From: Notholithocarpus densiflorus | Taxonomy: Eukaryota > Streptophyta > Magnoliopsida > Fagales > Fagaceae | NCBI GenBank assembly: GCA_030021035.2 | Contig: JARYZH020000088.1 | Coordinates: 1,329,398-1,393,397 of the forward strand | Reading direction: 5' to 3' | DNA length: 64,000 nt | Shown here: one piece after another, positions 36,403 to 46,652 of the stretch | Layout: each line of letters opens with the position of its first letter | Numbering within the stretch: position 1 is the stretch's first letter | Notes under the pieces: generated by a model | What the model saw: only the letters and a program-made list of their open reading frames with translations | Told to the model about the DNA's origin: nothing | Databases searched by the model: none | Program-made: the position numbers and the translations under genes

Positions 36403-36811
36403 GCACATCCTCCATTTGCCATTAACTTTTTTTACCATCACTAGCTAGCCAATCAGGGTAGTAGACTTCGCGGACGAACTTTGCGGTGACTAACTTATGA
36501 ACTTCTAACACTCTCTTGTTCTAATAGACGGGCTTGTAAGATGGGGACACATTTAAACGATGCGTAATTACACTTAGGTCAATCTCAAGTATGTCTTCAT
36601 AGCTCCAAGCAAAAACATCCGTGCTCTTTTTGAGGAATCCGACGAGATCCTGCTTTGTCTTCTCCCCTATACTCGTCCCAATCCTGGTAAACTTCTCGGG
36701 GTTGGACTCATCCAACGGTACATCTTCCAATATTTCAATTGGCTCAACCAATGTTCTTCTTTCTTCAATGTTCATTGTCTGCATCTGTTCGTTCATGGCT
36801 AACATCGCCAA
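36403..36811 (-). pseudogene. gypsy pol, 5' part: RT N-terminal half
   Basis: The minus strand contains DVFAWSYEDI (near 36595-36625), HRLNVSPSYKPVY and a GKWRMCVDF-like end that meets the copia insertion at TCCAC. These are conserved segments just upstream of the palm motif in Ty3/gypsy reverse transcriptases. The first frame ends in a stop near 36521, and another stop precedes the WQMEDV segment. The second half of RT is at 29912-30595. Confidence 0.82.
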
Positions 36812-36828
36812 GTAACACTCTCTAGCAG

Positions 36829-37023
36829 CTAGTTATTCTCTTTGCACTTTCCCAAATGGTAGGTGGACGTTATAGCCCTCCAATTGTTCAAAGTTGGTCG
36901 TCCAATGATGGCATTGTATGAGGACGCACTGGTTCTTCTGCCTTGCCTTTCATTGGTTGCCTTTCGTCCTTGTGGTCTCGTCCGAGGAAATTTTTTAACT
37001 TTCCTGCTTAATGAGAACTTCAA
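36829..37023 (-). pseudogene. gypsy protease remnant lacking the active site
   Basis: The minus strand reads from a basic gag-linker (KVKKFPRTRPQGRK, then RQGRRTSAS) directly into SYNAIIGRPTLNNWRAITST, the conserved C-terminal part of the Ty3/gypsy aspartic protease. The roughly 150-200 residues that normally intervene, including the D-N/T/S-G-S active site, are missing. This looks like an internal deletion. Processing of any polyprotein would be impossible. Confidence 0.75.
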
Positions 37024-37170
37024 TATGCTGCTTCAAGTCATAACACTCGTCGGTATCATGTCATGGTCTCAGTGAAAATGATAGTACTTGCTTTTGTTCC
37101 GCTTGCTAGGATCTCCTTTCATCCTCTCTGGCCACTTCAGGGACAAGTTGTCTTTAATCTGCATCAACAC

Positions 37171-38264
37171 TTAGTCAAGCGGAGTATTCAGGGGAGTGTA
37201 GTTGGAGTATCGTCCCGAGGACGACCCTGCCTTCTTGCCGTCACGATTCCTTTTCTCCCCTACTTTGGCTTTTTTTGGACGAGAACCCTGCTTTGGATGG
37301 TGTATATAACCATTTTCTAGTCGTTCACATTTCTTCTTTTTCTTGGCAATAATCGCGTCTTCTGCGTTCATGAAACTTTGGGCTAAATGTATTAACTCAA
37401 CCATCATCTGCAGCTCTTGGTTGTATAGCTTATGGATGAACAAGTCTGAACTGACTCCACTGTAGAAGGCTGCCAAGAGGATCTTGTCATCCATCTCGTC
37501 CACCAATAGGGCTTCCCTATTAAAACGGCTAATGAAAGTACGCAGACTTTCGTTTTCTCCTTGTTCTATGTTTAACAAGTTGGACGAGGAACACTTCTGC
37601 CTTTGTCCCCCCTACAAAGTTTTTGATGAACAACTTACTTAACTCTTGGAACGAGGTTATGGTGTTTGGTGGTAGCTTACCAAACCATACTCTAGCTAGG
37701 CCTTTCAACGTGGTAGGAAAGGCTTTGCACATGATTTTGTCTGAAACACCTTGGAGATGCATAGTTGTCTTGAATGTGGCAATGTGATCACAAGGATCCC
37801 GTGTTCCATCATACGAGTCCAAGGTAGGCATTTTGAACTTGGAGGGTAGGGGGTGACTTGTGATAGACGTGATGAAGGGAGAATCAGTTCTGTGGACAAG
37901 GTCATCCACGTGATTTGCCCTCCTCATGGAGTCCTTCATCTCTTCCATGGTTCTTTTCATTTGATCCATCTCTCTCTCCAAGTGTGATACTCTATGAGTG
38001 GCAGTTCCTCTAGAATGATCACCTCCCTCAGCGCCGTTTGCAGTCCCTTATTCTTTAAATTTTTCCCTGCTCCTCGCCACGGCGCTGTCGACGGTGTTTA
38101 TTAACTTCTCTTGTTAACTCTTGGTTTTATTGCATCAAGTCCGCCATTGCAGCAACCATGGACTGTAACTGTTGCTGGGCAGTCAATGGTAGTGGTGGTG
38201 TTGGTGCACGATTTGGGTGACTGGAGGTGTTTCCACTCTCCTGGTGTTCTGGACTAATGGCCAT
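37171..38264 (-). pseudogene. gypsy gag
   Basis: A start at 38264 (MAISPEHQESGN, then a Pro/Gln-rich stretch) is followed by a stop. The capsid domain at 37981-37529 has LDSYDGTRDPCDHIATF, KGLARVWFGKLPPNTI and SFQELSKLFIKNF, the Retrotrans_gag signature. After a frameshift near 37570 it continues as LRTFISRFNREALLV and LAAFYSGVSSDLFI, ending near 37171. The segment between about 37170 and 37024 retains a broken CYDLK-type region upstream of the linker. Confidence 0.85.
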
Positions 38265-38344
38265 TGACCTAGTCCGAACCCATGCAGCCTTTTTGTCTTG
38301 GAAAGTTGAGAGGTTAACACTTAGAAACTTTACTCACTAAACTC

Positions 38345-38363
38345 TCCCCACAGACGGCGCCAA
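38345..38363 (-). other. Primer binding site, gypsy element
   Basis: TTGGCGCCGTCTGTGGGGA on the minus strand lies 4 bp inside the 5' LTR (LTR edge 38368). The TGGCGCC core is used by many plant Ty3/gypsy elements of the Tat and Athila groups. The matching tRNA is usually given as Asp or a similar CGCCA-ending tRNA. Confidence 0.7.
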
Positions 38364-38367
38364 CTAA

Positions 38368-38979
38368 TGATGTACAAAAATCAATAGGTTGGAATGCTTC
38401 GGGCTATGGTGATGGCTTTTTGGTCCTAAAAAGAAAAGAAAGAACTGTCAAGGGTGACCGGTGTAACCCGGCCAAGGACCCTATGACAATTAAGTCAATT
38501 TTCTCTCTAGAACACAAGGATGGGAAACTGTGAATAGTAGAACTTACCTTGGGTGAATGTGATTTGATCCTTTTATAGAGAGTTGGAAGTGGGTCAACTT
38601 GCTCGGATCCACTACCATCGTGGAAGATGTGTGGAGTTAATGGAGAAAATGTGGAGCGGGTTTCGAGGAGTTCTTTCCACGTTCCAGAATGACAGATCAT
38701 GGATTGAATGTGTAAGGTTTATAGAGAATTCCTTTGAAATTTACCAAGTGTTGTATAGTCGTCCATACTCTTGCGAGCCTTGCACGATTACTTTTGATCG
38801 TCCATAACCTTGTGGGTCGTGGACAATCACCTAACTTGGACGATTGCTATATCTTATGTATGTGTCGTCACCAAGTTTGGGGTGCTTCTATTGAGCTTCC
38901 TTTCTTGTAAAACCTTATGGACGTGTTCTGGTCATGGACGATCACCACGGACGAAGTAAACTTGGTTTGGACCTTATCA
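38368..38979 (-). repeat. 5' LTR of the gypsy element
   Basis: Its plus-strand edges are TGATGTACA and CTTATCA, followed by ATATA. It is the better-preserved copy of the terminal dinucleotides. Confidence 0.9.
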
Positions 38980-39846
38980 ATATATATATATATATATTTA
39001 TTTATTTATTTATAGGCAAGGTTGCTGTGGCAGGTTAGAAATATCTCTATTCAAGTTGACCCGCTAATTTAGTTGTTTAACCAACCCATCTCACTTAATG
39101 GATTCATACGGATTAGGTTAGGTAGGGCAGGTTAGCGGGTTAGGTGGTTTTTTTGCACAACCTTACTTGTAGGGACACATACTTTGTAACAATTTGTAGA
39201 TTTATCAACTTGCGGTTGGTTATTCAAAGTGTTCATATAAACAAAAAGGAATCATTGTCAATCCTAGGGGTGTGCGTGAGTTGGATTGGGCGGGTGGAAG
39301 ACAATATTTTTAACCAACCCACCAATGGCGGGTTAAGAAAATTCCAATCCGCCGCCAACCCATCAATCTATAAATCCAGTGGATCGGTTGAAAATCTTAA
39401 CGATTTAACTTGCCAAATTAAGTAGGGTGGGCAGGTTGACAAATGCAATTAGTTAAATGAAATTATTTCAATTAAATTAGATAATAGTTTCCTCCCTCAA
39501 ATAAAAAAAGGAAAGAAAAAATATTACAATTTTTATTAAAAAAAATCACAAACACTACATTATTTTTATTAGAATGACTGAAATTTTATCATACTAAACA
39601 ATTTTTACTAAAAATAATCACAAATACTACATTATTTTTATTAGAATGACTAAAATTTTATCACACTAAAAATAAAAATATCTCAAAGTCTTAAATTAGA
39701 CATGTACATAGGGTAAGAATAATAATAAAATCTTAGAGATCGCAATTGGAGTATATTAGGGAAGAGAAATGTGAAAATGAAAAAATAAAAAGAAAGAGAA
39801 AGACATGAGAGAAATAAGGTGGGTGTGTATGTGAGGTAGAATTTGG

Positions 39847-39885
<39 letters not shown>

Positions 39886-40046
39886 TGGGCAGACGAGTCA
39901 GGTCGTGGCGAGTTAGAAATATCTCAATGAGATATTCAACCCGACCTGCTAAATTATCTATCTAACCCACCAAAAACATGAGCCATCTCACTTAATAGAC
40001 CCGCATGGATTGGATTGGGGCAGTTTGGGTTGGGCAGGTTGGCGAG

Positions 40047-43000
40047 TGTAAAATGTACTTCCCCCTAAATCGAGGGTTTTACATGGAGTCGCCACTTATT
40101 TAATTTAAATGGAAAAATAAGAAAACCTTCAATATAAAAAATACTTCTATTGTATTAATATATATAACAATTTACATCAATTTTGTAACAAAAATTTACA
40201 ATGCTTTTTTGTCCTAGATACAATCTAAGAAAAGTAAATTACATTGCTTTATTTCCTAGTTACATTCTAAAAAATGTAAAATTGCATATACAAGAACATA
40301 GCCTAGAACCCTTGATCTTAGTTCGGAGGCTAATTTACGAGATGGGAAGGGATTAAGCACCCATCTCGCCCGGTAAAACTGGTCTCCTAGGTTAAGGTGG
40401 TCAATATCATGTCATGTCAAACAAATACAAACAATATGTCATATAAACATATTAATTTGCAGGAATTGTAAACAAATATGTGTTAGGGGAATTTGACATA
40501 AAGAGAAACAAAAAGTGAAATTTGTTAGATAACAATTTTAATGTAAAGAAATCATAAAGTTAATGGCATGTTCATCCAAGAAATCAATGTAAACAAAGAA
40601 TTCCTAGCCTAGACATGTTCATCTAAGCATGTGAAGGAAAAAAAAATAAAGTTTTCATGTTATTTGTCATCAACATAATTGCGAAGAGACAAATAAAAAT
40701 AAAACATTTGAGCATATTTGATCATCCAAGCAATTATGAAAAGAAGTAAAGGAAAATCCCTAGACATGTTTATCTAGAGAAAATAAAAATACTTTGACAT
40801 ATTTGTTCAAGCATTTAAAAAAGTAAAACAACTATCTAGACATGTTCATCTAAGTATTGAAGAGAAAGTTGTGTTTTAGCCTAGAAGTACTCGTCTAAGC
40901 ATTCAAGAGAAAATTGTGTATTAGCATAAAAGTGTTCATCTAAGCATGTAAAAGGAATATCAATGAGACATATAGGCATGTTCATCCAAGCATATCATGA
41001 AAGAAACAAATAACAACTTGTTAAGCATTTATTCAAGCATGTGTAGAAAGTTAAGAACATAATTAACTACTTACCAGCATAGAGCATAAATTAAAAAGGG
41101 GAAGTGATCACTTAAAGGGCTAGGGAGAAAGCAAGGAAGTACTAAACTACAACCAAAGTAGGAACAATGGTTGCACAATAACTTTTCTTTTCTGCTTTCT
41201 CACTAACTCTCCAGAGGGAATTCGGGGTCCAAAAAATGGAAGAGGTCTTCTCCATTTATAGGGGAAGGGATGGCTTAGCTTTAAAACTAAGTTATTAGCT
41301 TTCTTCTGAAGCTAAGGGAGGAGATAACCTGTTTAAATGAGCTGGAACGGATTTGGTGTTGATCCCCATTTGAATTTTGAAAGGAAGTTGAAGATGATCA
41401 GTGGCGGCGGTACTCTTTGGTCTGACTTCAAAAAAAAAAAAAAAAAAAAATTATAAATATTTAATTTTTTTTTGTTAATTTAATACATTAATTTTTTCTT
41501 AAAAATATTTTTGCACACCCTGACTTAAATATTATGCACCCTTTGTACAAGTATTTTTTACTTTAAAGTAAGAATAAGTATTTGTGAATTGTAAGTATCA
41601 CTCTTTATTATAATTTTTTTATTTTATGTGTATGAGTTTGTCTAATATTGATTGTATACATTACTTTTTTTTTTATAATGTCATTTGTGTGAATAATGAC
41701 ATGTAAGTTGATGTTTGTGTGTACAATATAAATATAATATAACTTTATATAATTTAATAATTAGGAAATAGAGAGGATTTGTTACATGTGTGTGTATAGT
41801 AATCATGTTATAATAATTTTTTGTCATAAAGTTAGAAAAATTGAATAAAAAAATTGCAAAATTAATGATTATTCAAGCATTTGATTGGTTAAGTAACACA
41901 TGCAGTGAATTATTTTATGTATGAATGAGTGTGGTTATGTGCGTCAATAATTAAAATAAAGCCAATGAGTTGAGTTTTGTCATTTAGTTTAAAATATTTT
42001 TATAAGAACAATGACAAATATATAATATTAACTGCATAAAAATAAAAATTTAGACAAACTTAACAAAATAAAATAGTCATAACTACCCATATTGGCAATA
42101 AATTCTTATAATGAACTATTGTGTAACAATTTAAAATTTGAAAACTTATAAAAGGAAATTGTAAAAATTCATGTATTTTTTTTTTGTCTATAACTTGATA
42201 TGTTTAAGTTCCCTTTTTATTAATTTAAATTTCTTAATGACCCCCTAAACAAAATTCCTGGAGTCGCCACTGAAGATGATGCTGCACCCGCTTCGTATTT
42301 TGGCTCTAACTTTCTGCTCAAAATTCCAATTGATTCAAGATTGGTATTTTTTGAAAGAAAATTCAATTATTTACAACTTTTTCAGAAATATAGAAAACCA
42401 AATTTCAACGTTTTCCAGGCCAAAAATGCGTTTCAAATTGCTGCTGAAAATAGTAACGTTTTTTTAGCATTTTTGAAAATTTTCACAGGATGTATCTGTT
42501 TCTCTATCCAATTTATTTTTCAAAAAACTTTCTTCTGAAGCTAAGGGAAGGGATAAGCCTATTAGATAAGCTTGAACAGATTTGATGTTGATCCCCATTT
42601 GAAATTTTGAAAAAAAATTGAAGATGATGCTAAATTTGTGTTATCTTCTGCACCTGTTTCATATTTTGGCCATAACTTTCTGCTCAAAATTCCAATTCAA
42701 TTATCTACAACCTTTATAGAAATAGAGAAAACCAAACTTCAATGTTTTTTAGGCCAAAAATGCGATTCAAGTTGTTGCTGAAGATAATAACGTTTTTTGA
42801 GCATTTTTCTGTTTTTTTGAATTTTTCATGGATCATATCTCCAAAAATTTTTCTAAAGAGCAGATAAGATGTCATAAAGAAAAACATTTTTTATTATTTC
42901 TTTAAAAAAAATGAAAAAAAATGAAATCCAATCAAAAATCACACTTAATTAATTTTAAATTAATTCTTGTAAGAACCAATCAAAATTAAGTATTTAAAAT

Positions 43001-43195
43001 AGGACGTGATCAAGCCCATCGCGTAGGCGAGCCATGATCATTGAAAATTGTTTGTATGATAACTTTTGATCAGGTGGTCCGATCAAAACCCATGACATAC
43101 CATTATGATCGTTAGAACATCAAGATTTGTTTTGTATCACAAATCTAAAGATCTACTGGTTGGTTAAATGCAAGTTGTAAAATTGGGTGTCTACA
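40047..43195. mobile_element. Solo-LTR-like insertion with nested hAT
   Basis: It begins TGTAAAATGTACTTCCCCC and ends GGGTGTCTACA, giving TG...CA termini, with near-identical 5-bp flanks GCGAG (40042-40046) and GCGGG (43196-43200). No gag-pol, primer site or second LTR is found, so a solo LTR of about 2.3 kb (after removing the nested hAT) is the simplest reading. Near the left end it has TGGAGTCGCCACTTATTT, a phrase I associate with large plant gypsy LTRs. It contains a diverged internal duplication: 41300-41398 plus 42273-42490 is repeated at about 42525-42800. Confidence 0.65.
41399..42272. mobile_element. Non-autonomous hAT, 874 bp
   Basis: The left end CAGTGGCGGCGGTACTC and the right end CTGGAGTCGCCACTG share the inverted terminus CAGTGGCG. 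The flanks are the perfect 8-bp duplication AAGATGAT (41391-41398 and 42273-42280). The interior is AT-rich with no transposase. Its last 180 bp resemble the last 180 bp of the hAT at 45524-49907 (TTTCTTAATGACC..., ATTCNTGGAGNCGCCACTG), so the two belong to one family. Confidence 0.88.
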
Positions 43196-43371
43196 GCGGG
43201 TTAAACGGTTTTTTTTGCACAGCCCTAGTCAATCCAAACTTTTTTTTCATCCCTTCCAAACAAGTTGTACAAAAGGTGTTCAACAATACCAACACGAAGG
43301 AACCAGCTATAGTGAGATTGGTTATAGAATATTTCAAAGACATAAGATTAAGATAAAAATATTAACGAGAT

Positions 43372-43655
43372 ATCATGTTCAACCATTGATTTATAGAGTA
43401 ATTATTTGGTACTCTTAGAATATGGTGACATGGTGCTCCTTCATCACACATTTATTGTGAGTTCCACTAATTAAATTCATATTAGGGTTTACCATGAATG
43501 TGGGGTCTACCACAAATACAGGGTCTATCATGTTCAACCATTGATTTATAGAGTAATTATTTGGTACTCTCAGAATATGGTGACATGGTGCTCATTCATA
43601 TCACATTTATTGTGAGTTCCACTAATTAAATTAATAGTGGGATTTACCGTGAACA
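43372..43655. repeat. Tandem duplication, about 155-bp period
   Basis: Both copies carry ATCATGTTCAACCATTGATTTATAGAG, TTGGTACTCT, AGAATATGGTGACATGGTGCTC and TTTATTGTGAGTTCCACTAATTAAATT. Copy 1 is 43372-43526. Copy 2 starts at 43527 and is cut short. Confidence 0.8.
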
Positions 43656-44261
43656 TGAAAAGAGAGAGTAGCATGTCACTGTATTATCGAAGTACCGGCC
43701 AAAATGGCCAAATACCATCTTTGGCTGAAATATTTAGCAATCTACCACTATTTGTGAAATATTTAGCAATGTACCACTTTTTTAAACTTGAGTTTGTGTA
43801 ACTCGAGTTTGACATGGAACTCGAGTTTCAAAAACTCGAGTTCTAAAAAAATGCCACGGTGGCACCCACTGACCTGGATTATTTTAATTGAAAAAGGTCA
43901 TGTGGAACTCGAGTTTAAGAAACTCAAGTTGTATGTAATGTGTTACTCGAGTTTATAAAACTCAAGTACCATAAAACTGAGGTAAATTTATCATAAAACT
44001 TCTCCTCACCAAAGTCTATTCCTTCAGCTTTTCTTCTTCACTTCAGTGTGTCCCATACGCCACATCTCTGACAAGCTCCTTAAAAATTGCTCTTCAAAAA
44101 TTCAAAGTCCTACCTCACAAAAACAATTTATACTACTTGATAAACCATCTACTCACACTTGATGGATTGATAAATGTGATAGATGGATAGTAAAGCTGCA
44201 CGAAAACCTACAGTTCCAAGCATGAGGAAGAAACCATAGTTAATACAAGCCAAATAAGAGC

Positions 44262-44460
44262 TTTAGCATCCGTCCTTTCTGAACTATTCTATTTTACCAT
44301 CTCAAAAACTATTTTATCTATTATACCATTCTATTTTACAACACACCCGACATCCCAACTTTTATATTCCTATACAACACATTAAAATAATACATCTACA
44401 CAATAAAATATATAACCTAAAATAATATCTCTCCTTTCTCTAATTTATGTCTCTCTTCCT

Positions 44461-44492
<32 letters not shown>

Positions 44493-45003
44493 ACCGCCGT
44501 GAACAAACCCAAAACCCCACAAACTACCATCCAAACCCCACCACTGCTGCACCCACGGCAAAAACCTACAAAATCACGGTCTGCAAAATCATGGCAAAAA
44601 CCATAGCAACCACCACAGCAAAATCAACCTACAAAATCACAACAAATCCATAGCAATCATAACAACCAATACAACTTGCAAAATTACAACAACTCCATAG
44701 CAACCACCACACCATAACCCCCACGACAAAACCACCACACCAGAGATCTCACAATCGCCGAAGAGATCTCACTGCAAACTCACACCAAAGAAATCTCATG
44801 GCAAACCCACTGCAAAATTGCCGGAGAGATCTCACAATCCATTTCAAGTGATATGGTGGCCAACGGCAGCCTGGGCTTGGGCGTCGCTAGGTGAGACGGT
44901 GGTTAATGACGGCCTGGGCTTTGAGTTGCTGGGCGATATGGTGGCCAACGGTGGCCTGAGTAAGCCAATCGCTGAGAGAGAGATATGGGAGACGGAGAGA
45001 AAA

Positions 45004-45047
<44 letters not shown>

Positions 45048-45232
45048 GAGAGATGGGAGACAGAGAGTTAAGAGAGTGGGAGACAAAGAGTTGAGAGAGA
45101 ATTTATTAATTTAAAATTATACAATTCTACTACAGTAACGTCTTACAAGTAAGACAGTACTATAGCAGTAATATATAAATTTTTGCAATTACAAGTCCGG
45201 GTAAAGCATGTCTTTTGTGCTTTGATGCTAAA
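44262..45232. repeat. MITE-like element with (CT)n and (GA)n arms
   Basis: The left end CTTTAGCATC is mirrored by GATGCTAAAATTTAG at the right. Inside, a (CT)n tract (about 44462-44492) on the left is matched by a (GA)n tract (about 45010-45043) on the right, with CACAGCAACCACCACA-like sequence between. The long frame through the GA tract is a low-complexity artefact. Ends approximate. Confidence 0.45.
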
Positions 45233-45760
45233 ATTTAGCTTATTTTTAGGTTTAGGAGGCCGGGTACTGATACTCTAACCAAAGAAAAATTAGGTTTGCA
45301 TAAACTCGGACATATCTGAGCGTGCATACTAGTAGTATAGGCAATAGGCATGCATAGTAGTAGTATAGACCATCTGCTCACACATGAAAACCAACTTTCT
45401 TCTCTTACATGGTACTCAGTTTTAGAAACTTGAGTAACACATTGCAGGGTACTCAACTTTCACAAACTTGAGTTCTACATGGCTTTTTTTAATTAAAAAA
45501 ATCCACCTCAACGGGTGCCACAGCAGGAGCAGCGCTATATATGATTTAGGGTGGTCACAAGACCACCCTGAGCTTGGAATTTTTTTTTATACCTTAAAAA
45601 AATGAATTTTTAATTAATATGGATTGTTGACCATCCTAGAAAAAAAACTTGACCACCCTAAAAAAAACTTGAACATCCTAAATAAAAATTTGAGCCCATT
45701 AAAAATTAAATTTGACCTCTCCAAAATTTTGGTCTATTAAAGATTGAACCAAAAAATTGC

Positions 45761-45915
45761 GAAAAATGCTATATTCACAACATTTTCACAACAAATCTTA
45801 AATGGTAGGTTGTTACTGGTGAACAAAAAGACAATTTTATTGATATGTAAATTAGAACCCATAACAATTGTCAACTAGGATTTGTTGTGAAAATTTTGTG
45901 GACATAACATTTCTC
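45761..45915. repeat. hAT-type MITE, same family as 17711-17890
   Basis: GAAAAATGCTATATTCACAACATTTTCACAACAAATC at the left and GATTTGTTGTGAAAATTTTGTGGACATAACATTTCTC at the right form the same nearly palindromic ends. The interior includes GGTAGGTTGTTACTGGTG. Confidence 0.6.
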
Positions 45916-46339
45916 AAATATTGTCCAAACAAATAAATTAGCCTAAAAACCCAAATCAAATGATTAATTGTGATATCTTAAAATTTTTTTCAAAAGACAT
46001 ATTTTTAAATTGCTATTTTTATATATATAAAAAATGCATATTTTCCAATAGCTAGTTGGTTAGTGTTTGCTTTGGTCTTTAGCTGAATTTTTTGGATTTA
46101 TGTGATACATCTTGTACATACGCATATGCAATAAAATAATGTTTCAATACTTTATTGAACATGATTAATGTAATGGTTTAATGCCTAAGTTGAATATTTT
46201 GAATGAACTTATAGTTTACCCTTTATTCTTTTGTTAGCACTATTGACAAAATTCTTATAAGGAAATCACTTTTACTGCAAATTTTATCTTCTAAACAAAT
46301 TCATAATTACTTGAATAATTTTCTTTCAGATTTTAGGCT

Positions 46340-46572
46340 ATGAGAAAAGGTCTTATCTTTTCATTCTAATGATAAGGAGAAAATAAAAAGAGCATATTTA
46401 CGAAGATATTCTTATCAACCTCTTAACCATGATTTCCCTAAAAAGGAAGCATTGCATTGATTTAACCCTAATTAGTTTAAAGAATACAAAATATTGGTTG
46501 GAACATGTCATAAAAAAGGATGATACATTTTGTTTATATTGTTACTTATTTAGGCAAGATTTTGGTAATTGA
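46340..46572 (+). pseudogene. TTF-type zinc-finger hAT transposase relic
   Basis: Frames here give FRRYSYQP-like sequence followed by NHDFP and KKEALH, then, after a frameshift, YWLEHVIKKDDTFCLYCYLF. The YWLEY...KDxxFCLYCYLF block is the hallmark of the plant 'TTF-type zinc finger with HAT dimerisation' transposases. Only this N-terminal part survives, with stops and a frameshift. The C-terminal dimerisation domain was not found. It supports a hAT identity for 45524-49907. Confidence 0.65.
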
Positions 46573-46652
46573 ATGAGAGATTAGTAGTTTAAAATTACTT
46601 ATTGGTTGTGTATTAAAAAAGATGTAACTGATAGCATTAATAATGAAGCTAT

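Larger units (their letters stand above)
23595..38979 (-). mobile_element. Tat-like Ty3/gypsy LTR retrotransposon, nested and defective
   Basis: Two LTRs of about 612 bp (23595-24207 and 38368-38979) are flanked by the exact 5-bp duplication ATATA (23590-23594 and 38980-38984). Gene order on the minus strand is gag, protease remnant, RT, RNase H, second RNase H, integrase; this order and the double RNase H fit the Tat lineage of Ty3/gypsy. A plus-strand ORF sits between integrase and the 3' LTR, another Tat-lineage trait. A primer-binding-like TTGGCGCCGTCTGTGGGGA follows the 5' LTR. A copia-type element of 5.8 kb is inserted in RT; without it the element is about 9.6 kb. The LTRs differ at roughly 45 positions by eye (about 7%), so the insertion is old. 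Multiple stops and a protease deletion make it non-functional. Confidence 0.92.
23096..39165. mobile_element. Non-autonomous hAT, copy 1, split by nested retroelements
   Basis: Its two pieces are 23096-23594 and 38980-39165. The outer ends are TAGGGCGACGGGG at the left and GCACAACCTTA at the right (complement TAAGGTTGTGC). They are flanked by near-identical 8-bp duplications CTTATAGG (23088-23095) and CTTGTAGG (39166-39173). Its interior matches copy 2 (39265-43227): both contain CTAAATCCAGT-type, TTTTTCTCCCTCAAA, AATGACTGAAATTTTATCA and GGGAAGAGAAATGTGAAAAT blocks. Excluding insertions it is about 0.7 kb and encodes nothing. Confidence 0.75.
39265..43227. mobile_element. Non-autonomous hAT, copy 2, split by a solo LTR
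   Basis: The ends TAGGGGTGTGC and GCACAGCCCTA are inverted repeats, and the flanks carry the exact 8-bp duplication GTCAATCC (39257-39264 and 43228-43235). The pieces 39265-40046 and 43196-43227 together are about 0.8 kb. Non-coding. It is the sister of copy 1, whose right end lies only 99 bp upstream. An (AT)n run near 39851-39883 occupies the equivalent place to the gypsy insertion site in copy 1. Confidence 0.85.

Noticed and set aside
44818..45114. Open frame ending in a long Arg-Glu run
   Set aside because: The run is the translation of a (GA)n microsatellite inside a MITE-like element. Composition alone explains it.
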